Positions 1 to 6,928 of a DNA stretch of 15,021 nt are shown here, one piece after another. The stretch lies in NCBI GenBank assembly GCA_026388365.1, contig JAPLJW010000280.1, forward strand, positions 1 through 15,021. The letters are read 5' to 3'. How positions within the stretch are numbered: position 1 is the stretch's first letter; the number at the start of each line of letters is the position of its first letter. The DNA comes from Deltaproteobacteria bacterium (GTDB lineage: Bacteria > Desulfobacterota > Syntrophia > Syntrophales > UBA5619). Under the pieces are notes generated by a model, which saw nothing but the letters and a program-made list of their open reading frames with translations, had not been told where the DNA came from and did not search any database. Made by a program: the position numbers and the translations under genes.

Positions 1-585
1 GAAAAGGTAGCGGCTTCTCTCCTCGTCCCGTATCTCGCCGATCTTGGGTTCCCGGCCGCAGACGGGACAGTAGCCCTCCGCCCAGCCCGCCTTTCGGACG
101 GCGTCGCCGTAACGTGCCGCGACCTTCTCCAGGGCCGGTCTCAGGCTCTCTTCGATGAACAGCTCCACGAGATCAAAGGAAGCCTCTTCCTCATCGTCCG
201 CCGCCTCTTCTTCCAACGGCAGGGGATTGAAGGATTCGTAGATCAGGTCGTTGAAGCGGATCTCGCCGTCACGGATCTTCCTCGCCATTTCACTGGTTTC
301 CCCGGGCGCCCGCTTTTCCGCGATCTCCAGGAGAGCCAGAAAATACGCCTGGGGTTCCGCAAGGTCGCCGATGACCGAAGAAAAATCGACGAGGGGAAAT
401 CCGCCCACCATCTTGGCTGCAATCAGTTTTTCATCGACAGGGAAGATCTCCCTCTGCATCCGGCGCCGGTATTCCTCGCGCAGGATCAGGATTTCCTCCA
501 GGATATCGAGAAGCTCCGCGTAATGGGGGCTCAAGTCCCGGTGGGTTTGTATCGTCCGCAATGCATCCCTCAATACCGTTGCCAT
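1..585 (-). CDS. fdhE: Formate dehydrogenase accessory protein FdhE (5' part, truncated by window edge)
   Basis: The frame is open from an ATG at 585 to base 1, giving 195 residues with no stop, so the C-terminal part lies outside the window. FdhE is a cytoplasmic accessory protein needed for active formate dehydrogenase and carries rubredoxin-like CxxC metal-binding pairs. The visible part is mostly helical and acidic (EEEAADDEEEA near residues 125-135). It ends in the family's first zinc-finger-like motif, GYCPVCGREPKIGEI, with Cys173 and Cys176, followed by RSRYLF, where FdhE proteins usually continue into a second CxxCG. The start is supported by AGGAG at 596-600. A promoter lies at 622-650. 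The family call rests on the CPVCG region and the general layout; the second Cys pair that would confirm it is off the window. No fdh structural gene is visible here. Confidence 0.82.
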   Translation of the reverse strand, partial: MATVLRDALRTIQTHRDLSPHYAELLDILEEILILREEYRRRMQREIFPVDEKLIAAKMVGGFPLVDFSSVIGDLAEPQAYFLALLEIAEKRAPGETSEMARKIRDGEIRFNDLIYESFNPLPLEEEAADDEEEASFDLVELFIEESLRPALEKVAARYGDAVRKAGWAEGYCPVCGREPKIGEIRDEERSRYLF

Positions 586-621
586 GCCGACTGCTCTCCT
601 TATATTTTGAATGCCGGGTGC

Positions 622-650
622 TCTATATCCCCTTTCCCCCGCAAGCTCAA
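622..650 (-). promoter_or_regulatory. Sigma-70-like promoter of fdhE
   Basis: On the minus strand a -35 box TTGAGC (645-650) and a -10 box TATAGA (622-627) are separated by exactly 17 bp. Each matches the consensus at 4 of 6 positions. The predicted start of transcription, near 615, leaves a leader of about 30 nt that contains the AGGAG site in front of the fdhE ATG. Confidence 0.5.
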
Positions 651-698
651 GCGATATTTGTCCGGGATCGCGCCTTTAAGATACCGCGCGGCCATCTC

Positions 699-717
699 AA
701 ATCATGTCCCATGATTT
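699..717. promoter_or_regulatory. Palindrome upstream of the fdhE promoter (candidate operator)
   Basis: Perfect 8-bp arms AAATCATG and CATGATTT flank a 3-bp centre (TCC). The site lies about 50 bp upstream of the -35 box of the fdhE promoter, where a regulator could bind. No regulator is assigned; a short transcribed hairpin is the alternative. Confidence 0.35.
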
Positions 718-757
718 TGGGCAGATGAACAGCGGATACGGGAAAATGGAACGGCGA

Positions 758-783
758 CCGGGAGGCCTCTTCAAGCCTCCCGG
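758..783 (-). terminator. Probable terminator after the CoA-transferase gene
   Basis: A 9-bp perfect GC-rich stem (CCGGGAGGC / GCCTCCCGG) with an 8-nt loop starts about 28 nt past the CoA-transferase stop codon. On the minus strand the following sequence is only moderately T-rich (TCGCCGTTCCATTTT), so this is a strong hairpin with a weak U-tract. It is the best candidate for the end of the long minus-strand transcript. Confidence 0.5.
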
Positions 784-810
784 CGCCGCCATGGAAGTCG
801 AAGTGTACGC

Positions 811-2817
811 CTACTGCTCCTTCAGCGCTTTCCGGGCTTTTTCCTGACTGTCATAGATGTACGGGGCCAGACGGCGCTTCCTCAGTTCATCGCCCAATTT
901 CATCCTCAAAAAGGTGCTGGTGGTGTACCGGGTCACGCCCCGGTAGTACTTCATGACATACTTGACCATGTCGGAGTAATCGTCCACCAGTTCCGGCAAG
1001 ATATTGAAATTGTCGTAATTGACGATGGTATTGACCTTTTTGTCCAGGGGCGCCAGAATCTGCTCCACCCTTTTCCGGATGAGCCGGATGTCATTGCGGG
1101 AGCGGATATAGTAATTTTCAAAATTGACGAAGAAAAGATTCTCCTCGGGATGATAGACCAGGCGGTCTTCCAGCGGCAGGCTCAGCAGATCCTCCTTCAG
1201 TCCCATCGGCCCGGGCAGGAAGATTCTTTCATCCATCCGTTTGGGTTTCTTCGGGATGATCGGCTTGAAATCCATCTGATCCAGGATATCCCTTTGCAGA
1301 TCGATGCCGGGGGCGATCTCCACCAGCTTCAATCCTTTCTCGCAGAGGGTGAAGACGCACCGTTCCGTGATATACGTCACCGGCCGTTTCAGCGCGGCGG
1401 CATACCGTCCGCTGAAAGTTTTCTGTTGAACCTGGCTGACGAACTTTCTTTCGCGGCCTTCCTGGATAATCTGTAGTTTGCCGTCCTCAATGGAAATTTT
1501 CAATCCGCCTGCCGTAAAGGTTCCTACAAAGATGATCCGCTTTGAATTCTGGCTGATGTTGATGAAACCGCCGGGTCCGACCAGGCGGGGACCGTATTTG
1601 CTGACGTTGATGTTCCCTTCCTGATCCACTTCCGCAGCCCCCAGGCAGGCGACATCCAGGCCGCCGCCGTCATAGAAGTCGAACTGGCAGCACTGATCGA
1701 TCAGGCAATCCATGTTGGTTCCCGTACCGAAGTTGAGGCCGCCGTTGGGGAGCCCGCCGATGACACCGGGCTCCGCCGTCAGGGTCAGGTATTCGATGAT
1801 CCTCTCCTCGTTGGCCACCCGGGCCACCCCTTCGGGCATGCCGATGCCGAGGTTGACGATGCTGTTGGCCTTCAATTCGAAGGCCGCCCGGCGCGCGATG
1901 ATTTTACGTTCGTCCAGGGGCAGCGGCGGTATGGACAGCATGGGGATCTTGATCTCGCAACTCAGCGCGGGATTGTAGGCTTCGGCAAAGGTCTGCCAGT
2001 GATTCTCGGGGGAGGCGACGACCACGCAATCAACCAGGATCCCGGGGACTTTGACGTCTCTTGCGCGGAGGGTTCCCCGCTCCGCGATCCTCTCCACCTG
2101 GGCGATGACGAAACCGTTGGAATTCTTGGCTGCCATGGCCATGGAGAGGGCGTCCAGGGTCAGGGCTTCCCTCTCCATGGTGATGTTGCCGTCCGCATCC
2201 GCCGTCGTACCGCGAATGATGGCCACGTGGATGGGAAAGGCCTTATAGAAGAGGTATTCCTGTCCCCGGATCGGGATGACTTCGATGAGATCATCCCCCT
2301 TGTTTTTCGTCAGGTCGTTGATCTTCCCCCCCTCCACCCGCGGATCCACGAAGGTTCCCAGACCCACGGTGGAGATCGTTCCCGGCCGGTGGGCGGCGAC
2401 GTCCCGAAAGAAGTGTGAGACCACGCCCTGGGGGAAGTTGTAACCGAAGATCTTGTTCTCGCGGATGAGCTTCTGGAGTTTGGGGGCCAGCCCGATGTGA
2501 CCGCCGATGACCCGTCCGACCAGACCTTCGTGACCGAAATGGTTCAGCCCCTTGTCCTTGCCGTCGCCCTGGCCGGCTGCGTAGAGCAGGGTCAGGTTCT
2601 TCGGGCTGCCCGTTTTTAAGAAGTACGCCTCTAACTGCACGGCGATCTCCTCGGCGAAACCCGCGCCGATGAAACCGCCCGTTGCCACCGTGTCGCCGTC
2701 ACGGATGATGCGGACGGCCTCTTCCGCCGAGACCAGCTTGCCCTTTTTGACGCGCTGAGACGGCAGTTGCGACAGGACGGGATGGACCAGTTTCCGCCCC
2801 GCTTTCAATGCCTTCAT
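811..2817 (-). CDS. Acyl-CoA:carboxylate CoA-transferase (YdiF/propionate CoA-transferase-like) with C-terminal extension
   Basis: This is a 668-residue cytoplasmic family I CoA-transferase that moves CoA between an acyl-CoA and a free acid through a glutamyl-CoA thioester. Both halves of the fold are present in one chain. An N-terminal alpha-like part starts with VSAEEAVRIIRDGDTVATGGF. A beta-like part contains the catalytic motif TAEPGVIGGLP, with Glu349 as the expected nucleophile. YdiF/Pct enzymes usually have about 520-530 residues, and here the core appears to end near residue 528. A further ~140 residues follow (from about KRMDERIFLPGPMG), rich in charged and aromatic residues, whose function I do not recognise. 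I chose the ATG at 2817 because AGGAGG (2824-2829) sits just upstream and the family homology starts there; an in-frame ATG at 2853 would add 12 residues from the adjacent repeat element. The gene is last in the transporter operon, followed by a hairpin. The acid it uses is unknown; acetate/propionate-type donors are typical of the family. Confidence 0.88.
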   Translation of the reverse strand: MKALKAGRKLVHPVLSQLPSQRVKKGKLVSAEEAVRIIRDGDTVATGGFIGAGFAEEIAVQLEAYFLKTGSPKNLTLLYAAGQGDGKDKGLNHFGHEGLVGRVIGGHIGLAPKLQKLIRENKIFGYNFPQGVVSHFFRDVAAHRPGTISTVGLGTFVDPRVEGGKINDLTKNKGDDLIEVIPIRGQEYLFYKAFPIHVAIIRGTTADADGNITMEREALTLDALSMAMAAKNSNGFVIAQVERIAERGTLRARDVKVPGILVDCVVVASPENHWQTFAEAYNPALSCEIKIPMLSIPPLPLDERKIIARRAAFELKANSIVNLGIGMPEGVARVANEERIIEYLTLTAEPGVIGGLPNGGLNFGTGTNMDCLIDQCCQFDFYDGGGLDVACLGAAEVDQEGNINVSKYGPRLVGPGGFINISQNSKRIIFVGTFTAGGLKISIEDGKLQIIQEGRERKFVSQVQQKTFSGRYAAALKRPVTYITERCVFTLCEKGLKLVEIAPGIDLQRDILDQMDFKPIIPKKPKRMDERIFLPGPMGLKEDLLSLPLEDRLVYHPEENLFFVNFENYYIRSRNDIRLIRKRVEQILAPLDKKVNTIVNYDNFNILPELVDDYSDMVKYVMKYYRGVTRYTTSTFLRMKLGDELRKRRLAPYIYDSQEKARKALKEQ

Positions 2818-2832
2818 GCCTTGCCTCCTAAT

Positions 2833-2954
2833 AGGCTGTTGAAAAACGACCATCTGCGGCGTTACGCTGCAAACCTACTCGCTCGACGTATTTCAAGATA
2901 CGACTCGCTCTTCGGTTATTGCGCGCCTTGCATCTGGCCTTTTTTGAACAGCCT
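2833..2954. repeat. ERIC-like 122-bp imperfect palindromic intergenic element
   Basis: The ends are 14-bp inverted repeats with one mismatch: AGGCTGTTGAAAAA (2833-2846) and TTTTTGAACAGCCT (2941-2954). The exact centre is a small hairpin with CGTAT (2887-2891) and ATACG (2898-2902) arms around TTCAAG. Flanking it are direct copies of ACTCGCTC at 2877-2884 and 2903-2910. Outer segments next to the ends (GACC..TGC / GCATCTGGCC) continue the imperfect pairing. No gene is plausible here. The layout is that of a dispersed, non-autonomous palindromic repeat (ERIC/MITE class). From general familiarity, similar elements are scattered in Desulfobacterota genomes. It lies between usp and the CoA-transferase gene, 3 bp from the latter's Shine-Dalgarno sequence, so if co-transcribed the mRNA would carry a long hairpin there. 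Confidence 0.75.
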
Positions 2955-3009
2955 CTTGAACCGTTTTCGACAGGCGCCTGAAAGACGCAACAGTTTTCCC
3001 TATGGGCGG

Positions 3010-3525
3010 TTAAATCTCCCCCAGGGTGATGTCCGTATCCTCCTTCGGGATCGGGATGATGTACACCGGGATCCCGATCCGATGGAGCACTTTTTCCGCC
3101 ACGCTTCCCAGAAACGCATGGCTGATGACCCCCTTGCCGTGGGTCCCCATGATGACGATATCGCATTGCATGGTGGAGGCGATTTTCAGGATTTCCTCGG
3201 CCGGGTCGCCGAAAACGATCTGAATCGACGCGACGCGTTTGAGTGTTTCGGGATCATCCCTCAGTTCCCTCCTGGCAAACTCCTGCAGCCGCGCCTCGAT
3301 CTTGCCAGCGAGTTCCTCCCCGGTTTCCTGGTGAATCTCCGCCATCCGGACCGGGTTGGTGTGAAGCAGAAGATAGGATTCCGCAAGGGGCCGGCTGTCC
3401 ACCACGTGCAGGATATGGATCGACGCGTCATGCTTCCTTGCTGAGTTGACGGCATAGCGGAAGGCATAGGCCGAGTTCTTGGACAGATCGGTGGCGTACA
3501 GAATTTTCTGGATCCTGGGTATCAT
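3010..3525 (-). CDS. Universal stress protein, UspA family (ATP-binding type)
   Basis: A single-domain 171-residue Usp protein with the usual Rossmann-like alpha/beta fold. It opens with RIQKILYATDLSKNSAYAFRYAV, carries ILHVVD after the second strand and ends with VYIIPIP. The nucleotide-binding motif G-2x-G-9x-G-S is complete (GTHGKGVISHAFLGS, roughly residues 132-146), so it should belong to the ATP-binding class of the family rather than the non-binding UspA type. The start at 3525 is set by AAGGAGG (3533-3539), 7 nt upstream; a longer in-frame ATG at 3573 would run through an intergenic hairpin. It lies 67 bp downstream of dctM. Usp proteins next to TRAP transporter genes are a known association (TeaD with TeaABC), and a role in modulating transport is inferred from that, not shown. 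Confidence 0.9.
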   Translation of the reverse strand: MIPRIQKILYATDLSKNSAYAFRYAVNSARKHDASIHILHVVDSRPLAESYLLLHTNPVRMAEIHQETGEELAGKIEARLQEFARRELRDDPETLKRVASIQIVFGDPAEEILKIASTMQCDIVIMGTHGKGVISHAFLGSVAEKVLHRIGIPVYIIPIPKEDTDITLGEI

Positions 3526-3540
3526 GACGTATCCTCCTTG

Positions 3541-3569
3541 TTCCGGTATCCCGTCTGCCGGGAACGGAA
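3541..3569 (-). other. Intercistronic hairpin between dctM and usp
   Basis: The inverted arms TTCCG/CGGAA (3541-3545, 3565-3569) and inner arms TCCCG/CGGGA (3549-3553, 3559-3563) form a two-part stem with a small internal loop. It lies just 5' of the usp ribosome binding site and has no T-run after it, so it looks like an mRNA processing or stability element rather than a terminator. Confidence 0.35.
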
Positions 3570-3592
3570 TCATAAACGATCTCGACCGGTCC

Positions 3593-4918
3593 TCACTTGG
3601 CGATCATGGCATTCGGCAGCCACAGAGAGAGCTCCGGGAACAGGGTGCAGAGGGTCAGGCCGATCAACTGAATGATCAAAAAGGGGACCACGCCGCGATA
3701 GATGTGTTTCAGGGTGATCCCCTGGAGACCCATCCCCGACAGGTAAAAGAGGGCATAACCGAAGGGCGGCGACAGGAAGGACATCTGAAGGTTTACGGCC
3801 ATCATCGTGATGAACCAGATGGGATCGAACCCCAGCGCCTTGCCGATCGGCAGAAAAACGGGGAAGACGATCATGACGATGCCGACCCAGTCGATGAACA
3901 TGCCCAGGACAATCAAAATGGCCATCATCAGGGCGTAGGTGCCCCAGGTTCCCAGATTCAGTCCCATGATGCCGTTAATCAGGGCGTTCCCCCCGCCCAG
4001 GGTGAGGAAGACGCCGGTGAAACAGGTGGCGCCGATCAGGATTACGATGACCATGGTTGTCGCCTTGGCCGTCTGGTAGATGCAGTTGGCGAAGGTCTTC
4101 CAGGAAAATTTCCCGTAGGCGATCATCAGAATGAGGGCGGCGAAGGCGCCCACCCCGGAGGCCTCCGTCGGCGTGGCCACGCCGAAGAAGATCGATCCGA
4201 GCACGACGAAGATCAGCCCCAGCGGCGGAAGGGCGTAGATGAGCGATCCCTTGATGCGCTGCCCGACGGGCACCTTTGCCAGTTCCTCCTTGGGCACGGG
4301 CGGTCCGAGCTCGGGATTGATGTAGCAGCGGATCGCAATGTAGATCATGTAGAGGATCCCCAGCAGAACGCCGGGGAAAACGGCCGCCAGCAGCAGCTTG
4401 CCCACGGAGAGGTTCGCCTGGTCGCCCATGATGACGAGCATGATGCTGGGCGGAATGAGGATGCCCAGGCTCCCGCCGGCGGCGATCATGCCCATGGTGA
4501 TTTCTTTCTGGTAGCCGTAGCGCAGCAGCATCGGCCCCGCCAGGAGCCCCATGGTGACCACGGAGGCGCCGACGATGCCGGTGCAGGCGGCAAAGACGAT
4601 GCAGACGGCAATGACGGCCAGCCCCAGACCGCCGCGGATCGGCCCGAGCAGATACCGCAGCGATTCGAACAGGCCGTCGGCCACGCCCGAGACGGTGAGA
4701 AAATTGCCCATGAGGATGAACAGGGTGATGGCCACGAGGACGAAATTGTCCATGGTGCCGTAGATGCGGGTCATGAACATGCCGAAGATGTGGGGTCCGA
4801 TCGCGAAATAACCGAACAGGGTGGCGACGCCTCCCAGCACGAAGGCCAGCGGATGGCCCATGAAAAAGAAGATGATCAATACGACGAACATCAAGACGGC
4901 AAGAGTTTCCGGACTCAT
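3593..4918 (-). CDS. dctM: TRAP transporter large permease subunit DctM
   Basis: A 441-residue, very hydrophobic inner-membrane protein of the DctM (ion transporter) family. It is the channel subunit that couples inward sodium flow to uptake of an acid delivered by the periplasmic DctP. About a dozen hydrophobic segments are visible. Diagnostic motifs are MGHPLAFVLGG near the N-terminus, FAACTGIVGASVVTMG around residues 109-124, and GGSLGILIPPSIMLVIMG around 147-164, the signature of the family. The length is typical (about 425-440). The start at 4918 overlaps the dctQ stop as ATGA, with an AGGGGG site inside dctQ, so the two permease subunits are translationally coupled. The order P-Q-M is standard. 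Confidence 0.95.
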   Translation of the reverse strand: MSPETLAVLMFVVLIIFFFMGHPLAFVLGGVATLFGYFAIGPHIFGMFMTRIYGTMDNFVLVAITLFILMGNFLTVSGVADGLFESLRYLLGPIRGGLGLAVIAVCIVFAACTGIVGASVVTMGLLAGPMLLRYGYQKEITMGMIAAGGSLGILIPPSIMLVIMGDQANLSVGKLLLAAVFPGVLLGILYMIYIAIRCYINPELGPPVPKEELAKVPVGQRIKGSLIYALPPLGLIFVVLGSIFFGVATPTEASGVGAFAALILMIAYGKFSWKTFANCIYQTAKATTMVIVILIGATCFTGVFLTLGGGNALINGIMGLNLGTWGTYALMMAILIVLGMFIDWVGIVMIVFPVFLPIGKALGFDPIWFITMMAVNLQMSFLSPPFGYALFYLSGMGLQGITLKHIYRGVVPFLIIQLIGLTLCTLFPELSLWLPNAMIAK

Positions 4919-5433
4919 AGATTCACCCCCTTGCTGAGAAAAAGGATCTTTCGGACCACATCCGCAATGCCCTGCAGCAGGAGCAGCAAGGCCGTCAGGG
5001 GAATCACGGTCTTGACGGGTCCCAGCGGCGGACCCCAGACGCTCCAGGAGGTTTCACCCATGCGCCAGGCCTGCGCCGCAAAATCGATCCCCCAGACCAG
5101 CAGCACGATGACGAAGGGGAAGAACATGAGGGCATACGAGATCAGGTGCAGGATTTCCTGGGTCTTTTTTGAGGTGCGGGCCGTGAAGAGATCAATGGAG
5201 ACATGGGATTTATACAGGAGGCCATAGGCGGCGCAGAGCATGAAATGGGAGCCGTAGAGAAAGTTGCTCAGCTCGAAGGTCCAGATGGTCGGGGCGTTGA
5301 AAAAGCGCCGGGTGATGACCTCAAAGACGATCAGCAGGGTCAGGGGCACGACGATGAAGCTGAAGATCTTTCCGGACCAGTCGCTGATGCCGTCGACGAT
5401 TTTCAGTAGGATATCTGTTTTTCCCGATGACAT
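4915..5433 (-). CDS. dctQ: TRAP transporter small permease subunit DctQ
   Basis: A 172-residue membrane protein with four hydrophobic segments (about residues 22-40, 55-73, 93-113 and 140-158), the usual architecture of DctQ, which partners DctM in the inner membrane. The family-like stretches TRRFFNAPTIWTFELSNFLYG and KSHVSIDLF are present. The start at 5433 is preferred because CTCCT at 5442-5446 reads as AGGAG on the minus strand, 8 nt upstream, and the family homology begins there. An in-frame ATG at 5481 would start inside the dctP-dctQ hairpin. The stop overlaps the dctM start by 4 bp. Confidence 0.92.
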   Translation of the reverse strand: MSSGKTDILLKIVDGISDWSGKIFSFIVVPLTLLIVFEVITRRFFNAPTIWTFELSNFLYGSHFMLCAAYGLLYKSHVSIDLFTARTSKKTQEILHLISYALMFFPFVIVLLVWGIDFAAQAWRMGETSWSVWGPPLGPVKTVIPLTALLLLLQGIADVVRKILFLSKGVNL

Positions 5434-5460
5434 GGGCCGTTCTCCTCCATTTTGATGGTT

Positions 5461-5498
5461 TTTCCGGCCACCCCGGTACATTTCGGGGCGGCCGGAAA
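5461..5498 (-). other. Strong intercistronic hairpin between dctP and dctQ
   Basis: A perfect 9-bp outer stem (TTTCCGGCC 5461-5469 with GGCCGGAAA 5490-5498), one A/C mismatch and a 5-bp inner stem (CCCCG/CGGGG) surround an 8-nt loop. No T-run follows on the minus strand, so it is not a standard terminator. Placed directly after dctP, it would suit 3' protection of the dctP part of the message, giving more binding protein than permease. That role is an inference. Confidence 0.55.
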
Positions 5499-5542
5499 CC
5501 GTGTATGGGTTGAGAGAGAATCGCGTCGGTCCTTACTTCAAG

Positions 5543-6631
5543 CTACTTCAGGCCGGGCAGGGCCGGCACATTCTTCCAGGGCCGGCCGTGACCGAAGGGC
5601 GATTCGATGTAACGGGTCTGCCGGAAGTCTTTCAGATACTGGAACATGGCCAGGGCCGCCTTGGCAAAGTCGGGGTTCCGCTTCGATTCGTCGATCAGAT
5701 ACTCCCAGGAATAGCCTTCCAGAATATCCATTTCCTTGTCGGTGAGTTTGAAGGTCTTGGTGCCCGCTTTTTCAAAATCGGCCAGGGCCTTGATGTTGAG
5801 ATGCTCATAGTAGCTGCTCATATAGGCCATGTTCGCATCGGCGGCCCGTGCCACGGTCACCTTGAGGTCGGCCGGCAGTTTTTCCCAGGCGCCCTTGCTG
5901 ATCATGACCCCTAACAGCGAGGCGGGCTGGTGCCATCCCGGGCCGGTATGGAATTTGGTCACTTCGGCGAAACCCATCCCCCAGTCGATGGAAGGGCTGC
6001 TGAATTCCGCACCGTCGAGGGTTTTCATCTGCAGGGCCTGATATATTTCCCCCCCGGCGAGCATCACCTGGGAGGCGCCCAGCTTTTGCAGAATGTGGCC
6101 CTGGGCCTTCCCCGACATCCGGAGCTTCTTACCCTTGTAATCGGCCAGCGTCTTGATGGGGACGACGGAGCGGATCCCCGATTCCATCGGGGTGATGGCG
6201 TGGGAGAAATAGAGCATGTTGTTTTTACCATAGAGCCATTCGTAAATCGCCTTGCCGCCGCCGTGATAATACCAGTTGAGGTAATCGTACTGCCCGGGAC
6301 CCAGCGGATAGGATCCCAGCAGGTCAAAGGCGGTGTTCTTCCCCGCCCAGTAGTTGGGCCACTCCCCGCCCATTTCGAACGTCCCGTTCGACACGGCATC
6401 AAAAACCTGCATGGCCGGAACGAGTTCGCCGGCCGGGTGCACGGAAATCTGCATCTTGCCGGCGCTCATCTCTTCCACGAGTTTGGCGAAGTGTTTGTCG
6501 GCTTCGATCAGGTTGATGGCCGGCGTCCAGGTGGAGACGAGCTTCCATTTGATGACCGTTTGCGCCCCCAGGGGTCCCGCAAAACACAACAGAAAGATTA
6601 CGGTTACGATCATGCCTGTCCATTTCTTCAT
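5543..6631 (-). CDS. dctP: TRAP transporter solute-binding protein DctP (TakP-like)
   Basis: A 362-residue periplasmic binding protein with a clear Sec signal peptide (MKKWTGMIVTVIFLLCFAGPLGA, cleavage probably near residue 23). It captures the substrate and hands it to DctQM. The segment KGKKLRMSGKAQGHILQKLGA carries the expected carboxylate-binding arginine (Arg171). The following AGGEIYQALQMKTLDGAEFSSP and HTGPGWHQPAS resemble the TakP-type cluster, which binds 2-oxo or hydroxy monocarboxylates with a metal ion, more than the sialic-acid SiaP type. Start: AAGGAGGG lies 8 nt upstream of the ATG at 6631. It is the first gene behind the sigma-54 promoter at 6741-6756. The true ligand is not determined; the neighbouring CoA-activating enzymes favour a monocarboxylic acid. 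Confidence 0.93.
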   Translation of the reverse strand: MKKWTGMIVTVIFLLCFAGPLGAQTVIKWKLVSTWTPAINLIEADKHFAKLVEEMSAGKMQISVHPAGELVPAMQVFDAVSNGTFEMGGEWPNYWAGKNTAFDLLGSYPLGPGQYDYLNWYYHGGGKAIYEWLYGKNNMLYFSHAITPMESGIRSVVPIKTLADYKGKKLRMSGKAQGHILQKLGASQVMLAGGEIYQALQMKTLDGAEFSSPSIDWGMGFAEVTKFHTGPGWHQPASLLGVMISKGAWEKLPADLKVTVARAADANMAYMSSYYEHLNIKALADFEKAGTKTFKLTDKEMDILEGYSWEYLIDESKRNPDFAKAALAMFQYLKDFRQTRYIESPFGHGRPWKNVPALPGLK

Positions 6632-6740
6632 GACAAAACCCTCCTTTTTTTGAGCATCAGTTATCCCGTTGACCCTTTGAACGTCTGCACCTTGCCTTGC
6701 CCTTCCCGCTTACGCCCTGATGACAACAACAGGCGAACTG

Positions 6741-6756
6741 AGCAAGAAGTGGGCCA
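6741..6756 (-). promoter_or_regulatory. Sigma-54 (-24/-12) promoter of the dctPQM operon
   Basis: On the minus strand the sequence TGGCCCACTTCTTGCT matches the sigma-54 consensus TGGCAC-N5-TTGC(A/T) with one mismatch and keeps the invariant GG-N10-GC spacing (GG at 6755-6754, GC at 6743-6742). Transcription would begin near 6730, giving a leader of about 100 nt before dctP. A sigma-54 activator gene lies immediately upstream and three repeated candidate activator sites lie 85-205 bp upstream, all as expected for this promoter class. Confidence 0.8.
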
Positions 6757-6810
6757 CGGGTCAACAATCTTGCCAATGGCATGAATTCTTTCAGAATGAT
6801 TGTTTTTGTG

Positions 6811-6838
6811 CCGGGAAGCCCGGGGGAAACCTTCCCGG
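6811..6838. repeat. Inverted repeat between activator sites and sigma-54 promoter
   Basis: Perfect 8-bp arms CCGGGAAG (6811-6818) and CTTCCCGG (6831-6838) surround a 12-nt centre. Neither strand has a T-run downstream of it, so a simple terminator for the activator gene is not supported. It could be a protein site in the looped DNA or a 3' end hairpin of the activator mRNA. Confidence 0.4.
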
Positions 6839-6841
6839 GAG

Positions 6842-6859
6842 AGTCGAAAAAAGGCTACA
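6842..6859 (-). promoter_or_regulatory. Candidate activator-binding site 1 (UAS, promoter-proximal)
   Basis: An 18-bp sequence, AGTCGAAAAAAGGCTACA on the plus strand, shared with two further copies at 6911-6946. Its near edge is about 86 bp upstream of the sigma-54 -24 element, within the usual range for enhancer-binding proteins. It is 87 bp from the copy at 6929, which has the same TCGAAAAAAGGCTAC core, and 69 bp from the copy at 6911. Confidence 0.55.
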
Positions 6860-6910
6860 TCAATCCGGACAGGGCGCCGGGATCAAGGGGGGAGCGGGCA
6901 TTCTGCGGTA

Positions 6911-6928
6911 TGTAGATAAAAAGCTACA
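6911..6928 (-). promoter_or_regulatory. Candidate activator-binding site 2 (most palindromic copy)
   Basis: TGTAGATAAAAAGCTACA: perfect 5-bp inverted arms TGTAG/CTACA around an A-rich 8-bp centre, as expected for a Fis-type HTH dimer. It directly abuts site 3 with no base between them. Confidence 0.6.

Noticed and set aside
2828..3166. Minus-strand 112-codon frame covering the usp end and the palindromic repeat
   Set aside because: It runs in the wrong frame through usp and then through the ERIC-like element; the sequence has no family features.
3479..5227. Open frame of 582 codons on the plus strand
   Set aside because: It lies fully antisense to dctM, dctQ and usp, and its translation is low-complexity (rich in H, D, G, Q, E), as expected from the reverse strand of GC-rich membrane genes. 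The opposite strand has clear family motifs.
6777..6793. Second possible sigma-54 promoter, on the plus strand (TGGCATGAATTCTTTCA)
   Set aside because: The -24 half fits, but the position required for the -12 GC reads TT, and no gene starts downstream on that strand.
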